64,000 nt of DNA from JAZGGS01 sp963714405. Lineage in GTDB: Bacteria; Bacteroidota; Ignavibacteria; Ignavibacteriales; Ignavibacteriaceae. Below the pieces are notes generated by a model. That model was not told the DNA's origin. It searched no databases and saw nothing but the letters and a program-made list of their open reading frames with translations. This document shows, piece by piece, positions 46,634 to 54,632 of the stretch (position 1 is the first letter of the stretch; every line of letters begins with the position of its first letter). The translations under genes were made by a program, and so were the position numbers. The stretch covers positions 186,001-250,000 of the forward strand of contig CAVQOH010000002.1 of assembly GCA_963714405.1 (NCBI GenBank), written 5' to 3'.

Positions 46634-47578
46634 ATGATTAATAAAAATAGAGATGCAAAATTTGTTATTTACCAAGTGCTGTACATCTTTGTTATAACAG
46701 TACTTGCATTAAAGGGAGCAGATATAGATCTTCGCCGTGTTGCTCTTGAAGATGAAACGGTTGATATAAGTGTAAAAGATTCTCTCGCAGCAATTCTCGA
46801 TTCTCTATATGCATTAGGAATTGATTTTTCCATTAAAATTGATCCTAAAGTGTTGGATGAAAATGAGGAAATGAGAGACCAGCTTGCATTGTTGAATAAA
46901 AGATTAGACGCAGTTAAGGATTATGTTCCACCACCTGAAGAAGAGCCTGAGGAGGAAATTGTAGAAGAGCAGGTAAAACTGCAATTACCTATTTCTTTAA
47001 AACAAACGTTTATTCAGCATACTTGGAATAAAGCACGTAACAGCGGGACTGTTCCTACATATATCTATGATCCAAAAAACCTTGGTACTCCAATTGTAAC
47101 AATTCCACCCGGCCAAGAAAAAACATTTGATCTAACAGATCAAAATGAAGTTGTAATAAAATTTGGATCCCAGCAAGAACGTATAAAAGTCATTCCAAAT
47201 AAACCACCTGAAATAAATATTGAACGCGTAACAACAAAAATGAATGCTTCTGATATTTATGTCCAGGAATTACAAAGAATTACTGCCTTTACTGTTACAA
47301 TTATTGATGCTAGACCAAACCAATTAAAAGTAAGTTATTCGGGGCCTATTTCTGTTTCAGGACCACAAAAGGATGCTAACGGAAATTCAGTATATAATGT
47401 TTCACTAAGAATTGCTTCAACTGAAGCCCGTTATGATGATTGGATTGATAAAAATGGTCATCTGCAGGAAGCAGATGGAAGATACAAAGCAAACTTCTTC
47501 TTTACCGTTATTGATGAGAGAACAAATGATCGGGTACAGGTGGGAGATTCATTTTTCTTTACAGATTTTTCAAAGTAA
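46634..47578 (+). CDS. Single-helix periplasmic protein, GldM-like
   Basis: 314 residues. A short basic cytoplasmic start (MINKNRDAKF) is followed by one membrane helix (VIYQVLYIFVITVLALKGADIDLRRV), very like the GldM N-terminus with its LxFxAMLALN pattern. The periplasmic part has a Pro/Glu-rich linker (PPPEEEPEEEIVEEQ, about residues 95-112) and then beta-rich domains (PPEINIERVTTKMNASDIYV, VSGPQKDANGNSVYNVSLRI). It lies 13 bases after the polytopic partner. A motor or energy-coupling role in T9SS is the best guess; residue-level proof is lacking. Confidence 0.6.
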   Translation: MINKNRDAKFVIYQVLYIFVITVLALKGADIDLRRVALEDETVDISVKDSLAAILDSLYALGIDFSIKIDPKVLDENEEMRDQLALLNKRLDAVKDYVPPPEEEPEEEIVEEQVKLQLPISLKQTFIQHTWNKARNSGTVPTYIYDPKNLGTPIVTIPPGQEKTFDLTDQNEVVIKFGSQQERIKVIPNKPPEINIERVTTKMNASDIYVQELQRITAFTVTIIDARPNQLKVSYSGPISVSGPQKDANGNSVYNVSLRIASTEARYDDWIDKNGHLQEADGRYKANFFFTVIDERTNDRVQVGDSFFFTDFSK

Positions 47579-47596
47579 TAACCAGGTCTAATTATC

Positions 47597-48763
47597 ATGA
47601 AATACAAATACATTTACATTCTTTTAATAATGCTATCGGTTATTCCCGCGTATAATAGCTTGCAGGCGCAGGAAGAAGAGGAACCAATTGTTTATTTTCA
47701 GATGGAACCACTCGATGATAGTTTGTTTATAAAAGTTCAGCAAGCCCTTTTTATTGATCCGCCGGATCCTAAGGCTGAAATTATTGTTGATGTGCGTGAT
47801 CCAAACAATCAAACAATATCAATTAAAAGTGCTTTGTATCCTTTTCTTGCATTGGATCCTGAATTAAGAGCATTAGTTGTAACTTATCCGTTTAAGATTA
47901 ATCTTGAAGAAGATATTCATTACGGAAGTGTTTTTTCTAGAGTAATAGAGAAGATAAAAATTAGTAAAGTGCTCGATCCCCCAACAAAACAACAAATTTC
48001 ATCAGCAAGATGGTATATAAATCCATTTTTCCAGCTTCAAGGTGGTGAACGTTTTGGTGTTCCAATAAAGCAGGATATTGGTTTATCATTCGGAGCAGGA
48101 ACCCGTTATTCGGGACCTTTAAATACAAACTTTATTGAAGCGAATTTTCATATTCTTGGTGTTTATGGTGGTGCATTCTCAAATGTTGATGCTTTTATTC
48201 AACAGTTTACTACTGAAAACCACAATAACCTGATTTTCTTAAATGGTTTTCAGATTGGATATGTGTTCCCTCTAGGTAACTTTTTTGAACTCGGATATCT
48301 TGATGCAGTAGATCCATTTTCTGAAACTCAAAGAGAACAGTACCTAAGAGATGGCAGAGGAACTGTTATTTACAATGAAGATGGTACTGTAAAATACCAG
48401 GCATGGCTTGTTGAAGGTTCTTACCTAAACTGGGAATTCAGGTATCCCGTTAAATTATTAGGTGCTACTAAAGGTAGAGTTTACGCAGCAAGATACATTA
48501 ACGAATATCATTTTGGATTTGATTTCAGAGAAGTTTCTTTAGCTGGTAGTACTTTTGATATTCAATTCGATGCGATGACGAGCAGCCCACAGAGAAATCC
48601 GCAATATGTTATAAACCTTATGGTGCAAAAAATTGCTGAGAGTTGGGCATTTAGCGCATTCTCAATCGGCCCATCAATAATTCTATCTGAAACTGCAACA
48701 GGAAATTTTGGAATTATGAAAATCTTCTTTAATATGAGAATTAAGGTGGGATCTTCATTATAA
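47597..48763 (+). CDS. Secreted or outer-membrane beta-rich protein, third gene of the GldL/M-like operon
   Basis: 388 residues with a signal peptide (ILLIMLSVIPAYNSLQAQ). About 120 residues of periplasmic domain (EPLDDSLFIKVQQALFIDPPDPKAEIIVDVRDP) come first. Then a run of amphipathic strands begins at SARWYINPFFQLQGGERFGVP and ends GIMKIFFNMRIKVGSSL, so it looks like an outer-membrane barrel. It starts 19 bases after the GldM-like gene. I do not recognise the family. The order suggests it is the outer-membrane partner of the putative inner-membrane pair. Confidence 0.75.
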   Translation: MKYKYIYILLIMLSVIPAYNSLQAQEEEEPIVYFQMEPLDDSLFIKVQQALFIDPPDPKAEIIVDVRDPNNQTISIKSALYPFLALDPELRALVVTYPFKINLEEDIHYGSVFSRVIEKIKISKVLDPPTKQQISSARWYINPFFQLQGGERFGVPIKQDIGLSFGAGTRYSGPLNTNFIEANFHILGVYGGAFSNVDAFIQQFTTENHNNLIFLNGFQIGYVFPLGNFFELGYLDAVDPFSETQREQYLRDGRGTVIYNEDGTVKYQAWLVEGSYLNWEFRYPVKLLGATKGRVYAARYINEYHFGFDFREVSLAGSTFDIQFDAMTSSPQRNPQYVINLMVQKIAESWAFSAFSIGPSIILSETATGNFGIMKIFFNMRIKVGSSL

Positions 48764-48786
48764 TAAAATTTGCAAATTCAATTTTT

Positions 48787-48820
48787 ACCCCGGTTTGGAA
48801 ATTTCATTCCGGGGTTTTTT
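48787..48820 (+). terminator. Rho-independent terminator of the GldL/M-like operon
   Basis: ACCCCGG and CCGGGGT (48787-48793, 48809-48815) form a seven-base stem with a 15-base loop, followed by a T run (TTTTT). It lies between convergent genes and can also serve hisN on the other strand. Confidence 0.85.
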
Positions 48821-48824
48821 ATTT

Positions 48825-49589
48825 TCAACCGTTTAGCAAATTAATAACTTCAGTGTGTATGCCTTTTGCAGTTGCAACAATACTAGAGCTACTAACTGGA
48901 TCATTACCCTGGTAATCAGTTATAATGCCCCCGGCACCATTAATAATCGGTATAAGTGGAAGACTATCCCAACTAGACATAATTGGATCTATCATTATAT
49001 CAGCGTATCCGGTCGCCAATAAATAATATCCATAACAATCTCCCCAATTTCTGTAAAGATTTACATTTCTTATTAAGCTCTCAAAGTTTTTTTGATTTTG
49101 AAATTTGCCAATATTAAGATGGTCTGTTGTGAGTAAAACCGCTTTATAAATTCTGTTACATTCCCTGCATTGTGTTTCTACACCGTTTAATTCTGTCTTT
49201 TTATTATCACCTATTAGCAATTCCTTAAGAACCGGTTGATAGATTGCGCCTAATATTGGTTTATCATCTTTTAGAAGTGCAATGAGTGTACCAAAACTAA
49301 GTGCACCACAAATAAAACTCTTGGTACCATCTATGGGATCTAAGACCCATTTGTATTCTGCGGATTCATTATGGTTGCCAAATTCTTCTCCAATAATTCC
49401 ATGCTCCGGATAGTTTTTTATAATGGCGTCCCTCATAAGTTCTTCAGCTTTTCTATCGGCAATAGTAACTGGAGAATTATCTTTTTTTCTATCAACAGAA
49501 AAATCGGTTCTAAAATAACCGCTGATTATTTTTCCACTAATTTCTGCAAGGTACTTTATAAAGCGTATAAATTCTGATTGACTTTCCAT
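48825..49589 (-). CDS. hisN: Inositol monophosphatase-family phosphatase, probably histidinol-phosphatase
   Basis: 254 residues of the IMPase fold. Metal-binding motifs are GEEFGNHNE and WVLDPIDGTKSFICG, with the second Asp in SSWDSLPLIPIINGAGG. The GTKSFICGALSFGTLIALL segment is closer to HisN-type histidinol-phosphatases than to SuhB. No other his genes are near, so inositol or nucleotide phosphatase activity remains possible. It lies upstream of and divergent from tRNA-Ser. Confidence 0.85.
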   Translation of the reverse strand: MESQSEFIRFIKYLAEISGKIISGYFRTDFSVDRKKDNSPVTIADRKAEELMRDAIIKNYPEHGIIGEEFGNHNESAEYKWVLDPIDGTKSFICGALSFGTLIALLKDDKPILGAIYQPVLKELLIGDNKKTELNGVETQCRECNRIYKAVLLTTDHLNIGKFQNQKNFESLIRNVNLYRNWGDCYGYYLLATGYADIMIDPIMSSWDSLPLIPIINGAGGIITDYQGNDPVSSSSIVATAKGIHTEVINLLNG

Positions 49590-49696
49590 TAAATATCCTT
49601 AAAGCTTTTTTTGATAATTACTCAGCAAAGTTAGAGAAAAATCCTTTTCCAGTATAATAACTATTCTTATATTTGTAGCTCAATTTTTGAGATCAT

Positions 49697-49783
49697 GGAG
49701 AGTTGGCAGAGTGGTTGAATGCGGCGGTCTTGAAAACCGTTAAGGATGCAAGTCCTTCCGGGGTTCGAATCCCTGACTCTCCG
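49697..49783 (+). tRNA. tRNA-Ser (anticodon UGA)
   Basis: 87 nt with acceptor stem GGAGAGT/ACTCTCC, discriminator G and no encoded CCA. The D-arm region is TGGCAGAGTGGTTGAATG. The anticodon stem-loop GCGGT-CTTGAAA-ACCGT has TGA at 49731-49733. A long variable arm (AAGGATGCAAGTCCTT) marks a class II tRNA, followed by the T-arm GGGGTTCGAATCCCT. The 3' end is reused as a repeat further on. Confidence 0.97.
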
Positions 49784-49786
49784 CAA
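49768..49786 (+). repeat. att-like repeat copy 1 (3' end of tRNA-Ser)
   Basis: AATCCCTGACTCTCCGCAA, the last 16 bases of the tRNA gene plus three more. The same core recurs at 49939-49954 and 62668-62684, as expected for an integration site at a tRNA 3' end. Confidence 0.75.
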
Positions 49787-49791
49787 TAAAT

Positions 49792-49821
49792 AAATGCCTT
49801 ATGAATTTTCATAGGGCATTT
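49792..49821 (+). terminator. Terminator downstream of tRNA-Ser
   Basis: AAATGCCTTATGAA pairs with TTCATAGGGCATTT almost perfectly (one G-T pair), followed by TTAATTT. It lies nine bases after the tRNA and would end its transcript. Confidence 0.75.
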
Positions 49822-49834
49822 TAATTTCCGAACG

Positions 49835-49954
49835 TTGAAAATATATTTTCAAAAGAGGAGGAAATTAAAATAAGATGCTGCGTCAGCAGCAGGGGCATTT
49901 ATAATTGCAGGCTTCCCCAAACTGGGAACAGCGAAGCTAATCCCTGACTCTCCG
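49835..49954 (+). repeat. Hairpin-rich remnant with att-like repeat copy 2
   Basis: The region begins with a perfect 18-base palindrome (TTGAAAATATATTTTCAA, 49835-49852). It continues with GCTGC-GTCA-GCAGC and GCTTC...GAAGC nested hairpins, and ends in AATCCCTGACTCTCCG (49939-49954), identical to the last 16 bases of the tRNA gene. It looks like the scar of an earlier insertion. No protein-coding frame is present from 49784 to 50263. Confidence 0.65.
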
Positions 49955-50263
49955 TAATTATTGTTATGTATCAAACATATTAATCTAAAATTTATTTCGG
50001 TTGCACCACAATCGTTCTTTTATAAGAGTGCATTAAAAAGCACAACCATTTCTTATCAAATAAAATAGAAACCGAAGCAAATAAGAGTTTGAATATTTTA
50101 CTTACCATCCATTAACCATTTATTACTTCTATAAAATAATTTCCTAATTTTTATTAAGAAGAAAGTTTATCTTTATTTTCATAGAAATAAACTATAATTA
50201 AAGACTACTTCTTATCTGTAAAATTTAATATTTTTATTTTGATAACGATTATTTCACATTAAA

Positions 50264-50794
50264 ATGATAAAAATAGTTGTTGCTAATATGTTCGATTGTC
50301 CATCACGCTTTCTTTTAATTGGATCAAACAACAGAAGGCACTGTGAAAAACCTGCCTCATTAATCTCACAAGTTCTACCATATTTTGATCCAGAATCGCT
50401 TGCAAATTATGAAAAGAGATCTCAAGATATACAAAATCTAGGGTCCGGATGGACATATACCATGAAAGAGGGATCTCCATTTTCTCTCGTTTATGTAGGA
50501 TATCCAGGAACTGGACATCAACCAAGCTTTGAAAAAATGTTATGTGGATTTTTCACAGATGTTGATAAAATTTGTTTACGTGGAGGTGATTCAGATATAA
50601 CTATGCCACTTATTGGTACCAGCATCGGCGGTCTGAGTCTTGAAGAATGGGTAGAAAGTTTTAATCGCGTAGCAAAGGATTATATTGAAATAAAAAAATA
50701 CATATGGATCGATACTGTTACTATAGTCTGTACAACTCAAGGAAAAAAAGAATTTATTGATAAAAAAATTTCCCCTATTTTTCATACCGCTTAA
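50264..50794 (+). CDS. Unknown protein, possibly macro-domain-like
   Basis: 176 residues with no signal peptide or membrane helix. I do not firmly recognise it. The strand VIVxNxF-like start (KIVVANMFD), YVGYPGTG (residues 77-84) and MPLIGTSIGGLSLEEWVESF (114-133) recall macro domains, whose last strand reads P-x-(I/L)-G-x-G-x-G-G-L. ADP-ribose or nucleotide binding is thus a weak guess. It stands between the tRNA scar and the kinase gene, as the first gene of the island, and is probably transcribed alone. Confidence 0.5.
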   Translation: MIKIVVANMFDCPSRFLLIGSNNRRHCEKPASLISQVLPYFDPESLANYEKRSQDIQNLGSGWTYTMKEGSPFSLVYVGYPGTGHQPSFEKMLCGFFTDVDKICLRGGDSDITMPLIGTSIGGLSLEEWVESFNRVAKDYIEIKKYIWIDTVTIVCTTQGKKEFIDKKISPIFHTA

Positions 50795-50950
50795 TATATT
50801 AAAGCTGATGGCTCTCTATCGCTTGTATATTTCTATACTAAAAAATGAAATAGTCTTTCCTATATTTTTATTTTAATTTTAGATTGTATTATAGAATTTA
50901 CTTGACATAGATATATTTAGATAGAATTGAAAAATAAGGAGTAATTATAG

Positions 50951-52648
50951 TTGTCAGTAATTAAAACAACTGAAGACTTTAAAAAATTTTCGCAAGAGAT
51001 TTTAGGTCATATTAAAAGAGATGTATCAAGAGTAGACTTTCTTCACGAGGTACTGAAGAGGCTATTGTCGTTTTCTGGATGTGAATATGTTGAAATAATG
51101 ATGAAGAAAGAGGACAAGTATATCAGTTATAAAATTTCTAAACAAGTTGAAAACTCATTTTCAATTCAATATTGTGCAGTAAACTTCAATGATATTGAAA
51201 TAGAAGCGGGGCAAAAATTTCAGAAACCAACACCCATCGAAAAATTACAAATTGATATTATAGAGCAGCGATCCGACCATAGTCTACCAAATTTTAATGT
51301 TAACGGAAGTTTCTGGACGGGCGATATAAAAAAAGATATTGATTTGGGATCTGCTTTAGAAAAAAGAAATAGAACTAGTAGACAGAATTTAGAAAAAGAT
51401 TACAAATCCTTAGCCATAGTTCCTATTTATTTTGTAGATAATACTATTGGATGTCTGCTGTTGGTGAGTAAACAACGTGAGTATTTTAGTGAAGATGACA
51501 TTCAACAATATGAGGGTTTATCACATAACCTTGGAATCGCACTTATAAATCAACGTGCTCAAGCAGCACTACGCGAACGAGTTAAAGAATTAACCTGCCT
51601 GTACAGTATTGCAAAACTGTCTGAACAAAAGGATTTGCCTCTAGATGATATTTTGAAGGGTATTATAGAATTTATTCCACCCGCTTGGCAATATCCAGAA
51701 ATTACTATGGGTAGAATATATATAAATGGAAATATTTTCTCAGCACCAGGTTTTCGTCAAACTAAACAAAAGCAGACTGCGGATATTATTCTTAATGGTG
51801 AAAAACGAGGTTCTGTTGAAGTAATCTACACAGAGGATAAACCAAATCTTGATGAAGGTCCATTCCTGCGTGAAGAAAGAAATTTGATCGATACCATTGC
51901 GAGGCAATTAGCTTTAATTGTTGAACAAAAGGAAGCTGAGAAGAACCAGTTGAAGCTGCAGGATCAGATCAGGCATGCAGATCGATTAGCTACAATAGGA
52001 CAACTTGCTGCAGGTGTGGCTCATGAACTTAATGAGCCCTTGAGCAATATTCTTGGTATTGCCCAGCTTATAAAGAAAGATCAAGAACTTCCTGGCACCG
52101 TAAGCAAAGATGTTGATGGAATTGTGAATGCATCATTGAATGCACGCGAAGTAATAAAAAAACTTTTGTTATTTGCTCGACAAGCGCCATCTAAGATAGA
52201 ATTGGTTAACCTAAATCAGTTAGTAACAGATGGCCTAGATTTCTTTGAGGCCCGATGCGCTAAAGAAAGAATTGAATTGGTTCGTTTACTTTCAAATAAT
52301 TTACCAAAAATTAATGGTGATCGAGCGCAACTTAATCAGGTTTTAGTCAATCTTGTGGTGAATGCAATTCAAGCAATGCCGCACGGTGGAAAACTTACCA
52401 TAGAAACAAATACCTCCGCTAAAAATGTCTATTTGATAGTAAAAGATACGGGTATTGGTATGACAGAGGATGTGATAAAGAAAATATTCATTCCTTTTTT
52501 TACAACAAAAGATGTAAACGAAGGAACTGGATTAGGATTATCTGTAGTTCATGGAATAATCACTTCGCATAAAGGTATGATTAAAGCTGAAAGTTTGGTG
52601 AACAAAGGTTCCCAATTCGAGATTAAAATTCCAATTACCCAAACTTAA
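50951..52648 (+). CDS. Cytosolic GAF-domain histidine kinase
   Basis: 565 residues with no membrane helix. Two GAF-like sensory regions (about residues 20-205 and 210-330) precede the HisKA box (HADRLATIGQLAAGVAHELNEPLSNILG, His near 357). The HATPase domain has QLNQVLVNLVVNAIQAMP, VKDTGIGM and GTGLGLSVVHGI. TTG start with AAGGAG nine bases upstream. The response regulator follows after 18 bases, so the two form a cytosolic two-component system. The signal could be redox or a metabolite bound by the GAF domains; this is inference. Confidence 0.93.
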   Translation: MSVIKTTEDFKKFSQEILGHIKRDVSRVDFLHEVLKRLLSFSGCEYVEIMMKKEDKYISYKISKQVENSFSIQYCAVNFNDIEIEAGQKFQKPTPIEKLQIDIIEQRSDHSLPNFNVNGSFWTGDIKKDIDLGSALEKRNRTSRQNLEKDYKSLAIVPIYFVDNTIGCLLLVSKQREYFSEDDIQQYEGLSHNLGIALINQRAQAALRERVKELTCLYSIAKLSEQKDLPLDDILKGIIEFIPPAWQYPEITMGRIYINGNIFSAPGFRQTKQKQTADIILNGEKRGSVEVIYTEDKPNLDEGPFLREERNLIDTIARQLALIVEQKEAEKNQLKLQDQIRHADRLATIGQLAAGVAHELNEPLSNILGIAQLIKKDQELPGTVSKDVDGIVNASLNAREVIKKLLLFARQAPSKIELVNLNQLVTDGLDFFEARCAKERIELVRLLSNNLPKINGDRAQLNQVLVNLVVNAIQAMPHGGKLTIETNTSAKNVYLIVKDTGIGMTEDVIKKIFIPFFTTKDVNEGTGLGLSVVHGIITSHKGMIKAESLVNKGSQFEIKIPITQT

Positions 52649-52666
52649 TATTTTAAGGAGAACTTT

Positions 52667-54019
52667 TTGAATAATAAATCGGATAAGAAGGAAAAGATTT
52701 TAGTTGTGGATGATGCCCCCCAAACTCTCGATATTATCCAAAGAAATCTAACCTTACTGGATTATATAGTGTATACTGCCCCAGGAGTCGAAGAAGCAAT
52801 TAGAATTTTAGAATCAACTCTAATTGATTTAGTAATAACCGATCTAAAAATGCCAAAGGTTAGTGGGCTGGATTTAATTAGACATGTACGCGAGAATTTT
52901 AAGAATACAGAAGTAATGATGATCACCGGCTACGCTACTATTGAAGGCGCGGTACAGGCAGTTAAAACTGGAGCTGAAGAATTTCTTGCCAAACCGTTTA
53001 CAGATGAAGAACTTACTTCTGCTGTTAAAAGGTCACTAAATAAACTTCGGATGAATAGATCCAGCAATAGTAAAACAACTAAAAAGCCAGAACTTAAATA
53101 TGGTCTTCTTGGTGAATCAAAAAATATGCAGGAAGTCTATCGAGCTATTTCGAAAGTCGCATCTACATCTGCCAATGTACTTATCACTGGAGAAAGCGGC
53201 ACGGGGAAGGAACTTGTTGCAAGAGCGATACACTATAACAGTCCAAGATCATCAGCTCCATTTATACCTGTAAACTGTGGTGGTATTCCAGAGGGTCTTC
53301 TGGAAAGCGAACTTTTTGGTCATGTTAAGGGAGCATTTACCGGGGCAAGCGTAACACGAGCAGGATTTTTTCAGACTGCTGATGGTGGTACAATCTTTCT
53401 TGATGAAGTAAGTGAGACAAGCTTGTCTATGCAGGTTAAGCTTTTACGAGTACTTCAAGATAAGGAAGTATGTATGGTTGGTGCTAATCGGACACAAAAA
53501 GTTGATGTTAGAATCTTGGCCGCAACTAATAAAGATTTATCAAATCAAGTTAACAAAAAAGCTTTCAGGGAAGACCTGTTCTTCCGTTTGAATGTTATTA
53601 ACATTAAGGTTCCCCCATTAAGGGAAAGGAGAGAGGATATTTTGTTATTGGTAAATTATTTTGCTAATAAGTATGCAGAAGAGTTTGCTAAAGAATCACC
53701 GCAGTTTTCTAATAAGGCATTAAATGTATTTGAAAATTATAATTGGCCAGGAAACGTTAGAGAACTTGAGAATGTAATACAACGTCTTTTAGTAATGGAG
53801 GAGGATAACATTATTGATGCTCCTGATTTGCCCTCATTGATGAGGTTTTCTGCATTGAGAGAAAAAGGTTTTACGCGTAATCTAGCTGAAGTTGAGGCAG
53901 AATACATTCGTAATGTATTATCAAGTGTTGAAGGGAATAAAGCAAAAGCTGCCAGGATATTGGGAATTGACCGGAAGACATTACGCGAGAAATTAAAAAA
54001 ACTGGAATTCATATCTTAG
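52667..54019 (+). CDS. NtrC-family sigma-54-dependent response regulator
   Basis: 450 residues. The receiver has phospho-acceptor Asp59 in LVITDLKMPK. The AAA+ domain has Walker A GESGTGKELVARAIHYN, the intact sigma-54 loop GAFTGA and GGTIFLDEVSE. The C-terminal Fis-type helix-turn-helix is EGNKAKAARILGIDRKTLREKLKKL. TTG start after AAGGAGAAC. It is the activator partner of the kinase just upstream and, from position, of the sigma-54-like promoter at 54185. Confidence 0.95.
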   Translation: MNNKSDKKEKILVVDDAPQTLDIIQRNLTLLDYIVYTAPGVEEAIRILESTLIDLVITDLKMPKVSGLDLIRHVRENFKNTEVMMITGYATIEGAVQAVKTGAEEFLAKPFTDEELTSAVKRSLNKLRMNRSSNSKTTKKPELKYGLLGESKNMQEVYRAISKVASTSANVLITGESGTGKELVARAIHYNSPRSSAPFIPVNCGGIPEGLLESELFGHVKGAFTGASVTRAGFFQTADGGTIFLDEVSETSLSMQVKLLRVLQDKEVCMVGANRTQKVDVRILAATNKDLSNQVNKKAFREDLFFRLNVINIKVPPLRERREDILLLVNYFANKYAEEFAKESPQFSNKALNVFENYNWPGNVRELENVIQRLLVMEEDNIIDAPDLPSLMRFSALREKGFTRNLAEVEAEYIRNVLSSVEGNKAKAARILGIDRKTLREKLKKLEFIS

Positions 54020-54029
54020 ATAATAAATA

Positions 54030-54045
54030 GGGGGAAATATTCCCC
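54030..54045 (+). promoter_or_regulatory. Inverted repeat, candidate activator binding site
   Basis: GGGGAA-ATA-TTCCCC is a perfect six-base inverted repeat about 150 bases upstream of the sigma-54-like promoter, the distance usual for an NtrC-type enhancer. No T run follows, so it is a poor terminator. Confidence 0.5.
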
Positions 54046-54184
54046 ACCGGTTCATTACTCCCCACTCTCGTTTTCATTTCTTTTAGGTTTCCACTGTTTC
54101 CTTCATTAAATCATCATTACTTAATCATTTTAATTCATTGGAGTTATCTCTTAAGCATCAATTCTCCCATCATAGTCCAGTCAT

Positions 54185-54200
54185 TGGCATATCCTTTGTA
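54185..54200 (+). promoter_or_regulatory. Sigma-54 (-24/-12) promoter of the redox operon
   Basis: TGGCATATCCTTTGTA matches TGGCAC-N5-TTGC(A/T) with the GG and TTG elements in exact register; the expected C of the -12 GC is T. The transcript would start near 54212, about 70 bases before the ATG at 54284. An NtrC-type activator gene ends 165 bases upstream. Confidence 0.7.
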
Positions 54201-54283
54201 TTTGCTCTACTAAAAAGTGTATTATGATAAGTCTATATAGTCCATTAGCATCTTTTATTCAGAACTTTGTGGTAGAGGATAGG

Positions 54284-54583
54284 ATGATTTACAGTGAAGA
54301 GATAGGTCTTTGTGCAACATGTAACAATGTTGCTACTTGCTTTCATCGCAGAAGATATGATCAACCAGTGTGGCAGTGTGAAGAGTTTGATGATTCTGAT
54401 TTAGTGGTGGGAAGTCAAACAAATAATGGTAATTCACCTAATATGAATGAGGCTGAATCGTTAAGTGATAATGATAAAAACTCAAGTCTGTTTATAGGAT
54501 TATGTTCCAATTGTAAGAGTCGTAATTTCTGTACCTATCCAAAACCAGAAGGCGGTGTCTGGCGTTGCGAGGAATATGAATAG
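54284..54583 (+). CDS. Tandem Cys4 (zinc- or cluster-binding) small protein
   Basis: 99 residues from ATG 54284, which has GAGGATAGG before it; the upstream ATG at 54224 is less likely. Two copies of a Cys4 motif are joined by an Asn/Ser-rich linker. The first is GLCATCNNVATCF...VWQCEEF (Cys 10, 13, 19, 32). The second is GLCSNCKSRNFCT...VWRCEEY (Cys 74, 77, 83, 95). The spacing C-x2-C-x5-C-x11/12-C suggests a zinc knuckle or small Fe-S site. It is the first gene after the sigma-54-like promoter and likely belongs to the redox operon. Function not established. Confidence 0.75.
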   Translation: MIYSEEIGLCATCNNVATCFHRRRYDQPVWQCEEFDDSDLVVGSQTNNGNSPNMNEAESLSDNDKNSSLFIGLCSNCKSRNFCTYPKPEGGVWRCEEYE

Positions 54584-54632
54584 ATAATTATAGGAAACCA
54601 TTTTGGTAAAACTGTTTTAAGGGAAATATAAT

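Noticed and set aside
50903..50928. Promoter before the histidine kinase
   Set aside because: TTGACA is clear, but the closest -10-like box is only 14 bases away, so I could not call it.
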